Source: Friedmanniella luteola (GTDB lineage Bacteria; Actinomycetota; Actinomycetes; Propionibacteriales; Propionibacteriaceae). From it: a DNA stretch of 64,000 bases. The DNA is taken from contig NZ_LT629749.1 in the NCBI RefSeq assembly GCF_900105065.1, positions 3,410,001-3,474,000 of the forward strand. Reading direction: 5' to 3'. Under the pieces are notes generated by a model. It worked only from the letters and a program-made list of their open reading frames with translations, had not been told where the DNA came from and did not search any database. Positions 8,987-19,398 of the stretch are shown piece after piece. Position 1 is the stretch's first letter; the number at the start of each line of letters is the position of its first letter. Position numbers and translations under genes: made by a program.

Positions 8987-9808
8987 TCAGACCGCGATCG
9001 GGGCCTTGATGCCCGGGTGGGGGTCGTAGCCCTCGACGGCCACGTCGGCCATCGTGAAGCCGTCGATGTCGCGGACGTCCGGGTTCAGCACCAGCCGCGG
9101 CAGCGGTCGGGGCTCCCGCTCCAGCTGCCGCCGGGCCTGGTCCAGGTGGTTCACGTAGAGGTGCGCGTCGCCGAGCGTGTGGACGAGCTCCCCCACGTCG
9201 AGCTCGCAGACCTGGGCGACGAGGTGGGTGAGCAGCGCGTAGGAGGCGATGTTGAAGGGCACGCCGAGGAAGACGTCGGCCGAGCGCTGGTAGAGCTGGC
9301 ACGACAGCCGGCCGCGGCCGCCCGGCACCCCCGCGGGCGGCGGGGCGACGTAGAACTGGAACAGCGTGTGGCACGGCGGCAGGGCCATGTGGTCCACCTC
9401 CGCCACGTTCCAGGCGCTCACCAGGTGCCGGCGGGAGTCCGGGTTCGACCGGAGGGAGCCGATCACGGCCGCCAGCTGGTCGACGTGCCGGCCGTCGGGC
9501 GTGGGCCACGAACGCCACTGCGAGCCGTACACCGGGCCCAGCTCACCGTCCTCGTCGGCCCACTCGTCCCAGATGGTCACGCCCTGCTCGTGCAGCCAGC
9601 CGATGTTGGTGGAGCCGGAGACGAACCACAGCAGCTCGGCGACCACCGAGCGCACGTGCACCTTCTTGGTGGTGACCAGCGGGAACCCCGCGGACAGGTC
9701 GAAGCGCATCTGGTGGCCGAAGGTGCTGAGCGTGCCGGTCCCCGTGCGGTCCCCCTTGGGCACCCCGGTCTCCAGCACGTGCCGCACCAGGTCGAGGTAG
9801 GCCTTCAC
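8987..9808 (-). CDS. thyA: thymidylate synthase
   Basis: A 273-residue folate-dependent enzyme converting dUMP to dTMP. The sequence carries [17 protein letters not shown], the phosphate-binding [10 protein letters not shown], the nucleophile loop [12 protein letters not shown] with catalytic C146 (same number as the E. coli enzyme), and GDAHLYVNH. The length is a little over the 264-residue norm because of a Pro/Gly insert ([13 protein letters not shown]). GTG start preceded by GGAGGAGG. The start overlaps the rdgB stop by 4 bases; folA follows. Placing thyA-folA behind rph-rdgB extends a DNA-precursor theme. Confidence 0.95.
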   Translation of the reverse strand: MKAYLDLVRHVLETGVPKGDRTGTGTLSTFGHQMRFDLSAGFPLVTTKKVHVRSVVAELLWFVSGSTNIGWLHEQGVTIWDEWADEDGELGPVYGSQWRSWPTPDGRHVDQLAAVIGSLRSNPDSRRHLVSAWNVAEVDHMALPPCHTLFQFYVAPPPAGVPGGRGRLSCQLYQRSADVFLGVPFNIASYALLTHLVAQVCELDVGELVHTLGDAHLYVNHLDQARRQLEREPRPLPRLVLNPDVRDIDGFTMADVAVEGYDPHPGIKAPIAV

Positions 9809-10458
9809 CGCGCCTCCTCCGGGACGGCCGCACCGGTCCGGCGCAGCTCGTCCACCAGCACGGGCACGAGCGCCCGGATGGCCCGGCCCCGGTGGCTGAT
9901 GGCGTCCTTGGCGGCCGGTTCCAGCTGGGCCGTCGTCCGGTCGTGCCCGTCGGGCACGAACAGGGGGTCGTAGCCGAAGCCGTTCTCGCCCGCCGGTGCG
10001 CTGCGGAGGTGACCCGGCATGACGCCCAGCCGGACGTGCTCGGTCCCGTCGGGCAGCACCAGCGCCATCGCACAGACGAACTGGCCGCGCCGCTGCTCGG
10101 GTCCCTCGAGGTCGAACAGCTGGCGCAGCAGCAGCGCGTTGTTCGCGGCGTCGGTCGCGTCGGCCCCCGACCAGCGGGCCGACCGGACCCCCGGCATGCC
10201 GTTCAGCCGGTCGACGGCGAGGCCCGAGTCGTCGGCCACGGCCGGCAGGCCGGTGGCGGCGACGCAGGCCCGGGCCTTGAGCAGCGCGTTGCCCTCGAAG
10301 GTCTGCTCGGTCTCGGCCGGCTCCGGGTAGCCGGGCACGTCGGCCAGGGCCAATACCTCGACGTCCGGCGCCGCCCCCGCCACGATCCGCCGCAGCTCGG
10401 TCAGCTTCTTGGCGTTGTTGGTGGCCAGCACGACCTGCGCTCCGGCCGGGCTAGGCAA
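9805..10458 (-). CDS. rdgB: XTP/dITP diphosphatase (RdgB/HAM1)
   Basis: A 217-residue house-cleaning pyrophosphatase that hydrolyses non-canonical purine nucleoside triphosphates. Signature segments are [13 protein letters not shown], the [12 protein letters not shown] loop, [20 protein letters not shown] and [15 protein letters not shown]. The start is an unusual TTG (10458): the rph 3' end supplies GGAGG six bases before it, which is the best Shine-Dalgarno in the area, while an in-frame GTG at 10431 would also preserve the motif. The gene overlaps rph by 8 bases, as in the conserved actinobacterial rph-rdgB pair. Confidence 0.93.
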   Translation of the reverse strand: MPSPAGAQVVLATNNAKKLTELRRIVAGAAPDVEVLALADVPGYPEPAETEQTFEGNALLKARACVAATGLPAVADDSGLAVDRLNGMPGVRSARWSGADATDAANNALLLRQLFDLEGPEQRRGQFVCAMALVLPDGTEHVRLGVMPGHLRSAPAGENGFGYDPLFVPDGHDRTTAQLEPAAKDAISHRGRAIRALVPVLVDELRRTGAAVPEEAR

Positions 10459-11182
10459 CGGAGGCCTCCAGCGCAGCCCGCTGCAGCCGCGCCAGCTCGG
10501 TGCACCCGGCGGTGCCGAGGTCGAGCAGCTCGTCCAGGACGCCGCGGTCGAAGGGTGCGCCCTCGGCCGTGCCCTGCACCTCGATGAAGGTGCCGGCGCC
10601 GCTCATCACGATGTTCATGTCGGTGTCGGCGGCGGAGTCCTCGGTGTAGCAGAGGTCCAGCATCGGCGTGCCCCCGACGACCCCGACCGAGACCGCGGCG
10701 ACGCTGTCCACCAGGGGCTCGCCGGCCAGTGCGTCCCGCCCGCGCAGCCAGGCGACGGCGTCGGCGAGCGCCACGTACGCGCCGGTGATCGAGGCCGTCC
10801 GGGTGCCCCCGTCGGCCTGCAGCACGTCGCAGTCGAGCACGATCGTGTTCTCGCCCAGCGCCTTGTAGTCGATGACGGCGCGCAGGCTGCGGCCGATCAG
10901 CCGGCTGATCTCGTGCGTCCGGCCGCCGATCCGACCCTTCACCGACTCCCGGTCGTTGCGGGTGTTGGTGGCGCGGGGCAGCATCGCGTACTCACTGGTC
11001 ACCCAGCCGAGCCCCGAGCCCTTGCGCCAGCGCGGGACGCCCTCGGTGACGCTGGCGGCGACCAGCACGCGGGTCTGGCCGTACTCCACCAGCACGGAGC
11101 CCTCGGCCTGGCTGAGCCAGTTGCGGGTGAAGCGCACCTCCCGCAGCTGGTCGAGGTCGCGTCCGTCGGCTCGTGAGGTCAT
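10451..11182 (-). CDS. rph: ribonuclease PH
   Basis: A 243-residue phosphorolytic 3'-exoribonuclease that trims tRNA precursor ends. It carries the family opening [19 protein letters not shown], the phosphate-site region [29 protein letters not shown], the active-site aspartates in [20 protein letters not shown], and [23 protein letters not shown]. Its length matches the family (about 240). The ATG start is clear. It is placed downstream of the MBL-fold gene and overlaps rdgB, mirroring the Rv1339-Rv1340-Rv1341 order in M. tuberculosis. Confidence 0.95.
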   Translation of the reverse strand: MTSRADGRDLDQLREVRFTRNWLSQAEGSVLVEYGQTRVLVAASVTEGVPRWRKGSGLGWVTSEYAMLPRATNTRNDRESVKGRIGGRTHEISRLIGRSLRAVIDYKALGENTIVLDCDVLQADGGTRTASITGAYVALADAVAWLRGRDALAGEPLVDSVAAVSVGVVGGTPMLDLCYTEDSAADTDMNIVMSGAGTFIEVQGTAEGAPFDRGVLDELLDLGTAGCTELARLQRAALEASVA

Positions 11183-11226
11183 GCCCGCACTCTATTTCGA
11201 CGCGACGACAGTTCCCGACGCGGCCG

Positions 11227-12024
11227 TCAGCGTGGCCCGATGGTCCAGGCGGCCCCCGGCGCGGCCAGCGCGACGGGGCCGTCGAAGTGCGGCAGCGCCT
11301 CGGCCAGCACCGCGTCGCGGTCGTGCCACGGCGGGATGTGGGTGAGCACCAGGCTGCCGACGCCGGCCCGGTGGGCGGCCTCGGCGGCCTCCCGGCCCGT
11401 CAGGTGCAGGTCGGGCGGGTTGCCGGGCACGTCGCGGAACGAGGCCTCGGCCAGCAGCAGGTCCGCCCCGGTGGCCAGCTCGACCAGCGCCTCGCAGGGC
11501 CCGGTGTCGCCGCTGAACACCAGGCTGCCGCCGTCGGGCACCTCCTCGGTGACCCGGACGGCGTAGGTCTCGACCGGGTGGACGACCCGTGCGGCGTCGA
11601 GGCGGAACGGGCCCACCCGCTGGGTCGGCGCCCAGTCCCGGTGCTGGAAGTGCGCGCCGATGCCGGTCTCCGGGTCGTCCTCGACGGCGTCCTCCCCGGG
11701 CACCCGGTAGGCCGCGACCAGCCGCTCCCGGGCACCCGGCGGGGCGAGCAAGGGGATCGAGGGCCAGGGCGCCGACGGTGAGTAGCGGGCGCCCACGTAG
11801 AACGCGCAGAGGTCGAGGCAGTGGTCGGTGTGCAGGTGGCTGAGCGCCACGGCGCCCACGTCCCGCGGGTCCAGGTAGCGGTACAGCGCCCCCATCGACC
11901 CCGGCCCGAGGTCCAGCACCAGGGCGAAGGTGCCACCCTCGAAGGGGGCACGGACCAGGTAGCTGGACGCCGGGGAGTCCGGGCCGGACACCGATCCGCT
12001 GCTGCCCACGACCGTCAGCTCCAC
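11227..12024 (-). CDS. MBL-fold hydrolase, Rv1339-like cyclic nucleotide phosphodiesterase
   Basis: A 265-residue metallo-beta-lactamase-fold enzyme of the RNase Z-like/atypical class II phosphodiesterase group. The metal-binding HLHTDH motif, GDTGP and the terminal LTHIPPW histidine are visible. Its position directly between murI and rph equals that of Rv1339, a cAMP phosphodiesterase in mycobacteria, so a role in lowering cyclic nucleotides is inferred from synteny as well as fold. The start chosen is GTG 12024, with GAGGAGG placed about five bases upstream; the frame's 16 further upstream codons overlap the murI end. Confidence 0.85.
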   Translation of the reverse strand: MELTVVGSSGSVSGPDSPASSYLVRAPFEGGTFALVLDLGPGSMGALYRYLDPRDVGAVALSHLHTDHCLDLCAFYVGARYSPSAPWPSIPLLAPPGARERLVAAYRVPGEDAVEDDPETGIGAHFQHRDWAPTQRVGPFRLDAARVVHPVETYAVRVTEEVPDGGSLVFSGDTGPCEALVELATGADLLLAEASFRDVPGNPPDLHLTGREAAEAAHRAGVGSLVLTHIPPWHDRDAVLAEALPHFDGPVALAAPGAAWTIGPR

Positions 12025-12037
12025 GCCGCCTCCTCGC

Positions 12038-12862
12038 TCATGCGAACTGCTCGACCCCGTTGACGAGACCACCCATCAGCCGGTGCCCGACGCCCTCGAA
12101 GGCCGCCGGGTCGCCCGTGGTGAGGAAGCGGTGCGACGCGGCCCGCGGCTGGTCGTGCGTCAGGCCACGCCGCGTCAGCACGGCGTAGACGTCCTTGGCG
12201 CACTCGTCGGCGCTCGAGACCAGGGTGACGCCGTCGCCCAGCACGTAGGACAGCACACCGGTGAGCAGCGGGTAGTGGGTGCAGCCCAGGACCAGGGTGT
12301 CGATCCGGGCCGCGCGGAGCGGCGCGAGGTACTCCTCGGCGCAGGCGAGCAGCTCCGGCCCGCCGGTCACGCCGGCCTCGACGAACGGGACGAAGCGCGG
12401 GCAGGCGACGGTCAGCAGCTCGACCTGCGGGGCGACGGCGAACGCGTCGTCGTAGGCCTCCGACGTCGCGGTCGCCTGGGTGCAGATGACGCCGACCCGG
12501 CCGCTGCGGGTGGCCGCCACCGCCCGGCGGGCCGCGGGCAGGATCACCTCGACGACGGGCACCGAGTACCGCTCGCGGGCGTCCCGGAGCACGGCGGCGC
12601 TGGCGGAGTTGCAGGCGATGACGAGGGCCTTGACGCCCTGGTCGACGAGGTGGTCGAGGCACTCCAGGGCGAACTCGCGGACGCTGGCGATCGGCTGCTC
12701 GCCGTAGGGCGACCGCGCGGTGTCGCCGAGGTAGACGAGGTCCTCGTGCGGCAGCTGGTCGATCACGGCCCGGGCGACGGTCAGCCCCCCGAAGCCGGAG
12801 TCGAAGATCCCGACCGGCGCCTCGGTGCCCCGCCCGGCTGCGGGTCCGGCGTCGACGGTCAC
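12038..12862 (-). CDS. murI: glutamate racemase
   Basis: A 274-residue cofactor-independent racemase supplying D-glutamate for peptidoglycan. The two catalytic cysteines are C84 in VIACNSASA and C194 in [10 protein letters not shown]. The N-terminal [13 protein letters not shown] loop and [13 protein letters not shown] substrate-binding segment are intact. The usual GVIGT strand reads GVICTQAT, a minor oddity. GTG start. It lies 13 bases upstream of the MBL-fold gene in the same transcript. In mycobacteria a rhomboid gene precedes it; here the upstream neighbour is an opposite-strand TIGR03086 gene. Confidence 0.95.
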   Translation of the reverse strand: MTVDAGPAAGRGTEAPVGIFDSGFGGLTVARAVIDQLPHEDLVYLGDTARSPYGEQPIASVREFALECLDHLVDQGVKALVIACNSASAAVLRDARERYSVPVVEVILPAARRAVAATRSGRVGVICTQATATSEAYDDAFAVAPQVELLTVACPRFVPFVEAGVTGGPELLACAEEYLAPLRAARIDTLVLGCTHYPLLTGVLSYVLGDGVTLVSSADECAKDVYAVLTRRGLTHDQPRAASHRFLTTGDPAAFEGVGHRLMGGLVNGVEQFA

Positions 12863-12895
12863 GGGCGATGAGTCTAGGGGCCGGTCTGACCCCGC

Positions 12896-13492
12896 ATGAC
12901 CTCACCGCAGACGACCCTGCTGGACCTCCGCGCGCCCGCGGCCGAGATCGCCCGTCTGGCGGCGGACCTGACCGACGACCAGCTCGGGGGCGAGACGCCC
13001 TGCCAGATCCGGGTGCACCAGCTGCTGGCCCACGTCCTGGGCCTGTCGGTGGCCTTCGCCGACGCCGCGGCCAAGGTCGACGGCCCGACCACCCGGACCG
13101 CACCGTCGCCCGCCGCGCTGCGGCTGCCGGACGCCTGGCGCGAGCAGCTGCCGGCCCGGCTGGACGCGCTGGTCACCGCCTGGCACCAGCCGGAGGCCTG
13201 GTCGGGGACGGCCGTGGCCGGCGGCGTCGAGATGCCGGGAGCGGTGCTGGGCCTGGTGGCCAACGACGAGCTGGTCCTGCACGGCTGGGACCTCGCGGTG
13301 GCGACCGGGCAGTCCTTCCACGTCGCCCCGGCCAACCTCGAGGCCGCCTGGCAGCTGGTGTCCGGCACCCCCGACGACCCCGCCGCCCGCGACGGCCTCT
13401 TCGGCCCCGTCGTCCCGGTCCCCGCCGACGCGCCCCTCCTCGACCGGCTCCTCGGCGGCGCCGGCCGCGACCCGCACTGGCCGGCTGGCTGA
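12896..13492 (+). CDS. TIGR03086-family metal-binding protein (mycothiol-dependent isomerase-like)
   Basis: A 198-residue protein of the TIGR03086 / maleylpyruvate isomerase N-terminal group, built on the DinB four-helix fold. The N-terminal helix ([28 protein letters not shown]) and the metal-ligand patterns LLAHVLGL and [18 protein letters not shown] are visible. Relatives use a metal and often mycothiol to act on small electrophiles; the substrate here is unknown. It lies alone on the plus strand, inserted between the cysM and murI blocks where a rhomboid gene sits in mycobacteria. Confidence 0.8.
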   Translation: MTSPQTTLLDLRAPAAEIARLAADLTDDQLGGETPCQIRVHQLLAHVLGLSVAFADAAAKVDGPTTRTAPSPAALRLPDAWREQLPARLDALVTAWHQPEAWSGTAVAGGVEMPGAVLGLVANDELVLHGWDLAVATGQSFHVAPANLEAAWQLVSGTPDDPAARDGLFGPVVPVPADAPLLDRLLGGAGRDPHWPAG

Positions 13493-13621
13493 GACGGCGC
13501 GGCTCCGGCTGACCCCGCTGAGGCCCTGCGACGAGTTCGGGGAGCGGTGGTCCGGCTCGACGAGCGAGGCCCTCCCGACGAGCTCAGGGAACGGCGCTCG
13601 ACGGGCCCGGGGAGCGGAGGG

Positions 13622-14866
<1,245 letters not shown>

Positions 14867-14931
14867 CTACCTCTCCTCGCCGCACAGCCGCGCTGCGCAC
14901 GACCTCCGGTCCAACAGCGGCCGCCAGGGGC

Positions 14932-15351
14932 CTATTCCGTGATGGTGAGCTCTTCCTCGGTGACCACGCCGTCCACGATGCGGTAGGAGCGCACCGACAC
15001 CGGGCCCTCGGTGGCTCCCGACTCGGCGGTCGAGACGAGGACGTAGTGGGCCTGCGGCTCGGAGGCGTAGGCGATGTCGGTGCGCGACGGGTAGGCCTCC
15101 GTCGCGGTGTGGGAGTGGTAGACGACCACGACCTCCTCGTCGGCGTCGTCCATCGCCTGGTAGAGCCGCAGCTGCTCGGTGGGGTCGAACCGGAAGAAGG
15201 TCGGCGAGCGGTCCGCGTTCGTCATGGCCACGAACCGGGCGGGCACGTCGGAGCCGGCCGGTCCGACGACCACCCCGCACGCCTCGTCCGGGTGGTCGGC
15301 ACGGGCGTGGGCCACCATGGCGTCCACGTGGGCACGGGCGATCCTCAGCAC
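14932..15351 (-). CDS. mec: CysO-cysteine JAMM peptidase
   Basis: A 139-residue zinc metallopeptidase of the MPN+/JAMM family that releases cysteine from the CysO-cysteine adduct. The full metal motif is visible as H79, H81, S89 and D92 (HSHTATEAYPSRTD), with an upstream DEACG glutamate. GTG start at 15351; the frame's upstream extension has no similarity. It is the first gene of the mec-cysO-cysM set. It may also be needed to trim the extra alanine on this CysO (see findings). Confidence 0.9.
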   Translation of the reverse strand: MLRIARAHVDAMVAHARADHPDEACGVVVGPAGSDVPARFVAMTNADRSPTFFRFDPTEQLRLYQAMDDADEEVVVVYHSHTATEAYPSRTDIAYASEPQAHYVLVSTAESGATEGPVSVRSYRIVDGVVTEEELTITE

Positions 15352-15433
15352 GGCGGCGAGCCTAGTGGTTGGTCCTCGCCCCGCTCGGACGCGGATGCCC
15401 ACTCCAGTCCACGGATCGGCGACGGGGTGCAGC

Positions 15434-15463
15434 CGGTCCTTGCTCCGCTCGGGGCGAGGACCG
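15434..15463 (-). terminator. hairpin downstream of the DUF1349 gene
   Basis: A 13-bp stem with two G-T pairs (cggtccttgctcc / ggggcgaggaccg) and a GCTC loop lies 25 bases after the DUF1349 stop. A further copy of ggtcctcgccccg at 15371-15383 is complementary to its right arm, so an alternative long-range pairing is possible. Confidence 0.6.
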
Positions 15464-15487
15464 GCCACGCGGAGCGAGGACCGACAG

Positions 15488-16111
15488 CTAGGAGCCGTCG
15501 CGGAGGTCGGCCAACCGGTCCTCGACGAAGCGCAGGGACTCGAACCGGACCGTGCAGCCCTCACCGGTGGGCGACTGGACCTCCAGGCCCACCCGGTGCT
15601 CGGCCAGCGCGTCGCCGAGGCTGAAGACCCGCACCAGCGCCCAGTCCATCCCGTCGGTGGAGGCGTGGTACGCGTAGACCCGGTCGACGCGGGACACCCG
15701 CAGCCACACGGAGCGCTCGGGGACGACGAAGGAGTTCGCGTCGTCGGACAGCCCGAGCGTGACCACGGAGACCACCATCGGCTCGCCGGCCGGTGACCGC
15801 TCGAAGCAGAGCTTGGCCCAGTGCGTGTCGTCGAGCCAGAGGAGCAGCACGCCGGCGTCGAACTGGGCGGCGAAGTCGACCGACACCCGGGCGCTGAGCT
15901 GGAAGTCCCCGGCCGGCGGGGAGCCCAGCAGGGTGGCGGCGTTCAGCAGCGACTCGGCGTCGGCCGAGCCGGACCCGCCCGGGTTGACGTAGAGGTCGGT
16001 GTGCCCGGGGGCCTCGGCGACGACGGTGCCGTCCTCGTCCGTGCGCCACACCCCCGGCGACGAGGGGGTCAGGGGGAAACCCAGGCCGGGCAGGTCCAGC
16101 GCGTCGCTCAT
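15488..16111 (-). CDS. DUF1349 domain protein (concanavalin-like fold)
   Basis: A 207-residue protein of the DUF1349 family, a lectin/glucanase-like beta-sandwich. Typical segments are DLYVNPGG, FQLSARVSVDFAAQFDAGVLLLWLDDTHWAKLCFE and RVYAYHASTDGMDWALVR. The family is thought to be cytoplasmic and of uncertain sugar-related function. ATG 16111 begins directly before the conserved GFPLTPS region. It separates mec-cysO-cysM from the Usp-APC pair and has its own terminator-like hairpin. Confidence 0.85.
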   Translation of the reverse strand: MSDALDLPGLGFPLTPSSPGVWRTDEDGTVVAEAPGHTDLYVNPGGSGSADAESLLNAATLLGSPPAGDFQLSARVSVDFAAQFDAGVLLLWLDDTHWAKLCFERSPAGEPMVVSVVTLGLSDDANSFVVPERSVWLRVSRVDRVYAYHASTDGMDWALVRVFSLGDALAEHRVGLEVQSPTGEGCTVRFESLRFVEDRLADLRDGS

Positions 16112-16166
16112 GCCGAGCACACTAGACCGGGCCCGTCCGCCCACGGGCCCGGCCGGGCGGCCCGGC

Positions 16167-16631
16167 TCAGCCGGTGGCGCGCTCGCTGCGGGGCGTGGGC
16201 CGGCAGATCAGCACCGGGCACGGCGCCGAGTGCTGCACCCGCGAGGCGGTGCTGCCCAGCAGGATCGTCGGGGTGAGGCCCCGGCTGCCCGCGGCCATGG
16301 AGATCAGGTCGGCGCCGAGGTCCTCGGCCGCGCGGACGATCTCCTGGGCCGGGGAGCCGCTGCGCACCTGCTTGTGGATCGCCGGCCCCCAGCCGTCGAA
16401 CGTGGCCGCCACGAGGTCGACCGCGGTCTGCGCCTCGTGCTGGAAGCTGAGGTCCGTCAGCTCGGTGGACCCCTGCGGACCGATCTCGTTGGCGAACGGC
16501 ACCGCGGCGAACGGGCTCACGACCGCGATCACGGTCACGTCGGTGATCTCGCGGGAGTCGGCGATCCACTTGAACTGCTTGGCCCCGACCAGGGACGCGC
16601 GGGAGCCGTCGGTGGTGACGATGCAGTGCAT
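16167..16631 (-). CDS. universal stress protein (UspA family)
   Basis: A 154-residue single-domain Usp. The N-terminal IVTTDGS strand and the C-terminal GSRGLTPTILLGSTASRV nucleotide loop are visible. The spacer between the GxxG and GS halves is seven residues rather than the usual nine, so ATP binding may be altered. The end PCPVLICRPT is typical. It lies 3 bases after the APC permease stop, so it is co-transcribed with it; Usp-transporter pairs are often seen, with Usp proposed to modulate the transporter. Confidence 0.88.
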   Translation of the reverse strand: MHCIVTTDGSRASLVGAKQFKWIADSREITDVTVIAVVSPFAAVPFANEIGPQGSTELTDLSFQHEAQTAVDLVAATFDGWGPAIHKQVRSGSPAQEIVRAAEDLGADLISMAAGSRGLTPTILLGSTASRVQHSAPCPVLICRPTPRSERATG

Positions 16632-16634
16632 GGC

Positions 16635-18107
16635 TCAGATCTCCTGGTGGGTGGAGGAGGACGGGTCGACGGCCTGCGGGTCCGCGGCGCCGGGGCCGCG
16701 GGGTCCGTCCTTCTTGTGGCCGAAGAACTTCTCGGCGAGGAACAGCACCAGACCGACGGCCAGCAGGCCGGCCACCCACAGGAGCGCCGCCGGGTCGTCG
16801 ATCAGGGTGTAGGCCAGCACGGCCAGGTTGCCGAGCATGCCGATGACCAGCAGCGGGGTGCTGGCCCGGTAGGTGTCGGAGGTCTCGTCCTGGCCGCGCA
16901 GCTTCAGGCAGGCCACGATCACCAGCGCGTAGATGAAGAGCAGGAACACCACCGTGATGGTGGCCAGGCGGTCGACGACGTCCAGCTGCTGCTCCTCGGG
17001 GAGCCCCGCCTGGCTCGCGCGGATCGCCGCGCCGATCACCAGCAGGGCACCGACCACCGCGGCGCCGAAGAGCAGGGCCACGTAGGGGCTGCGCCGCGTC
17101 GGGTGGACCTTGGCGAACACCGACGGCACCACGTCCTCGCGGGCCATCCCGTACAGGATCCGGGACTGGGCGACCACGGTGACCAGCGTGGTGTTGCTGA
17201 TGGCGACCATGGCGATCAGCCCGAAGACGACGATCATGATCGTCGCCGGGATGAAGAAGAGGTCGGCGCGGATGACCTCGAGCAGCGTGTTGCCGGCCAG
17301 CACGTCGATGGGGAGCGCGAGGGCCGCGGCGATGGAGACCAGGACGTAGACCACGCCCGCGGTCAGCATGCCGCCGATCAGCGCCCGCGGGAAGGCGCGG
17401 GACGGGTTGATGGTCTCCTCGGCCACGTTGGCCGCGTTCTCGAACCCGGTCATGGCGAAGAAGGCGAGCGAGACGCCGGCCAGGACGGCGATCACCGGCG
17501 AGCCCTCGGCGCTGAACTGCAGCAGGACCGACGGGCTGTTGACCCCCTCCACCAGGGCGATCACCCCGATGATCACGACGATGACCAGGCCCGTGAGCTC
17601 GATGAAGGTCATCACGACGTTCGCCACCACCGACTCGGTGATCCCGATGAGGTTGATGACCGTGATGATGCCGACGAAGACCAGCGCGACCACGGTGGCG
17701 CCCCAGATCGACTCCTCGGACAACCCGACGACCCCGCTGAAGTAGCGCACGAAGCCCGAGGCCAGCGAGCCCACCGCGGCCATGTTGGCCGACAGCATGC
17801 AGATCGTGATGAAGAAGGTCAGCAGGGGGCTGCGGAACGCCTTGTTGATGTAGAGCGACGCCCCCGCCGCCTGGGGGTACTTGGTGACCAGCTCGGCGTA
17901 CGCGAGCCCGGTGATGGCGGCGATCGCGACGCCGGCGAGGAAGGCCATCCAGAAGGCCCCGCCCACGGCCGCGGCCACCAGGCCGACGAGCACGTAGATC
18001 CCCGAGCCGAGGACGTCGCCGACCACGTAGAAGTACAGCTGCTTGCCGGTGATCGAGCGTTTGAGCTCGCTGTGCCGCTGGACGTCCTCGACCGCTGGAG
18101 TAGTCAT
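16635..18107 (-). CDS. APC-superfamily amino acid permease
   Basis: A 490-residue membrane transporter with about 12 to 14 hydrophobic segments. The first helix carries the substrate-binding GSGIYVLVG motif (unwound Gly-Ser-Gly-Ile), and FFAMTGFENAANVAEE in the sixth-helix region matches the APC consensus. The C-terminus is cytoplasmic and His/Lys-rich (FFGHKKDGPRG). It probably imports an amino acid or amine by proton symport. It is the leading gene of a two-gene unit with the universal stress protein; a repeat-bearing 302-base region lies upstream. Confidence 0.9.
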   Translation of the reverse strand: MTTPAVEDVQRHSELKRSITGKQLYFYVVGDVLGSGIYVLVGLVAAAVGGAFWMAFLAGVAIAAITGLAYAELVTKYPQAAGASLYINKAFRSPLLTFFITICMLSANMAAVGSLASGFVRYFSGVVGLSEESIWGATVVALVFVGIITVINLIGITESVVANVVMTFIELTGLVIVVIIGVIALVEGVNSPSVLLQFSAEGSPVIAVLAGVSLAFFAMTGFENAANVAEETINPSRAFPRALIGGMLTAGVVYVLVSIAAALALPIDVLAGNTLLEVIRADLFFIPATIMIVVFGLIAMVAISNTTLVTVVAQSRILYGMAREDVVPSVFAKVHPTRRSPYVALLFGAAVVGALLVIGAAIRASQAGLPEEQQLDVVDRLATITVVFLLFIYALVIVACLKLRGQDETSDTYRASTPLLVIGMLGNLAVLAYTLIDDPAALLWVAGLLAVGLVLFLAEKFFGHKKDGPRGPGAADPQAVDPSSSTHQEI

Positions 18108-18409
18108 GGCGAGACATTACTGTGAGATGTGTTACAGAGGCGTTCCGGGCCTCACCATTCCCGAGAGGTCACCCGGCGCCCGGTGAGGTCGAGGGTGCGG
18201 GCGACCTCACCGCGCCGCGGTCCGGGCGCCCGGCCGGGCGCCCGCGGCTGCTGCCGGGGGCTGGTGCCGGGGCAGGGCCTCGTCCCCCACTTCACACCCC
18301 GTCGACGTACTTCACACCCCGTGCCGAGGGTGCGCGGACCACCGGAGGGGTGTGAAGTGGGGGGCCAGCGGGGGGTGCCGGGTGCCGGCCCCCGCCGCGG
18401 GACCCGTGG
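18108..18409 (-). repeat. gene-free stretch with three copies of ACTTCACACCCC
   Basis: This 302-base region upstream of the APC permease contains ACTTCACACCCCGT at 18289-18302 and again at 18309-18322 (exactly 20 bases apart), plus an inverted copy GGGGTGTGAAGT at 18347-18358. The outer pair extends to a perfect 17-bp inverted repeat (18284-18300 with 18347-18363). It could be a regulator-binding array or a long-stem terminator for the DUF2017 gene. No coding potential is visible. Confidence 0.7.
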
Positions 18410-18985
18410 TCACAGGGACGCGATCAGGGTCTCCTGCGCGAAGCCGAGCCAGTCGTAGACGCTCATCATGTAGCTGCGCGGGTCCTCGTCGGGCAGCTCG
18501 GCCAGCTCCTCGGCGCTCTCGGCGTCGGTGATGCCGAGCCGGGTCGCGACGGCCAGCCGGACCCCGGTCAGGGTGCGCAGCCAGGCCCCCGCGTCGGCCG
18601 GGTCGACCCGCAGGTCGCGGCTGCCGCCGGCGGTCTGCTCCAGGTCGCGGAGCACCACGCGGGCGTCGTCCACCTTCTTGCCCCGCAGGTCGCGCTCGGT
18701 GAAGCGGCGGAAGTCCGACGAGGCCGACGCGTCGTGCGGGTAGGCGTTGGGGAACAGCCGGCGCAGCACCGGGTCGTCGGACACCTCGGGGGCGTCGGGC
18801 TCGGCCTGCAGGTCGCGGACGAGCCGCTCGAACGGGTCGCTGCTCGCCCCCGTCGCGCTGAAGTGCTCGGGCTCGCCGTCGGAGACCAGTTCGACGAGCT
18901 GGTTGACCAGGGATGTCAGCAGCTCGACCTCGTAGCTGCTGAGCGAGGTGCTGACCACCCCGCGACGGCGGCTGAACTTCTTCAC
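18410..18985 (-). CDS. DUF2017 family protein
   Basis: A 191-residue soluble protein of the DUF2017 family, the usual downstream companion of clpS in actinobacteria (Rv1332 position). Visible features are an N-terminal basic strand (KKFSRRRG), EVELLTSLVNQLVELVSDG, DPVLRRLFPNAYPHD and a C-terminal LAVATRLGI...YDWLGFAQETLIASL. Function is unknown; linkage to the Clp adaptor suggests a role in protein turnover or its control. It follows clpS by 30 bases. Confidence 0.88.
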   Translation of the reverse strand: MKKFSRRRGVVSTSLSSYEVELLTSLVNQLVELVSDGEPEHFSATGASSDPFERLVRDLQAEPDAPEVSDDPVLRRLFPNAYPHDASASSDFRRFTERDLRGKKVDDARVVLRDLEQTAGGSRDLRVDPADAGAWLRTLTGVRLAVATRLGITDAESAEELAELPDEDPRSYMMSVYDWLGFAQETLIASL

Positions 18986-19015
18986 GCGGCGGTCGCCCCG
19001 GCGGTCCGGGCCGGC

Positions 19016-19342
19016 TCAGTCATCGGCTCGGTCCATCGTCGCCCACAGGCCGTACTCGTGCATGGCGCCGACGTCGCGCTCCATCTCCTCGCGCGAGCCG
19101 CTGGAGACGATCGCCTTGCCGTCGTTGTGGACCTGCATCATCAGCTTCGCGGCCTTGCTCTTGGAGTAGTGGAAGTAGGTCACGAAGACGTGGGTGACGT
19201 AGGACATCAGGTTGACGGGGTCGTCCCAGACGATGGTGACCCACGGCGTCTGCGGCGTCGTCTGCTCGAGCGGACGCTCGACGACCGCCGTCCCCCCGGC
19301 GGGGACGACGGGCACCCCCTCGGTTCCGGACATGGCCCCCAT
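19016..19342 (-). CDS. clpS: ATP-dependent Clp protease adaptor ClpS
   Basis: A 108-residue N-end-rule adaptor that delivers substrates to the ClpC/ClpP protease. The core shows [20 protein letters not shown] with the conserved Asp-Asp-Pro, then [22 protein letters not shown]. The N-terminal 35 residues are the variable extension. The start could be ATG 19342 or the fourth-codon ATG 19333. It is divergent from pncB across about 57 bases, matching the Rv1330c-Rv1331 arrangement, and co-oriented with DUF2017. Confidence 0.93.
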   Translation of the reverse strand: MGAMSGTEGVPVVPAGGTAVVERPLEQTTPQTPWVTIVWDDPVNLMSYVTHVFVTYFHYSKSKAAKLMMQVHNDGKAIVSSGSREEMERDVGAMHEYGLWATMDRADD

Positions 19343-19398
19343 TGTGGCCCACCCCGGGCAGCACCGGCACCGGCACCGGGCTGGCTAGGGTTGCCCCC

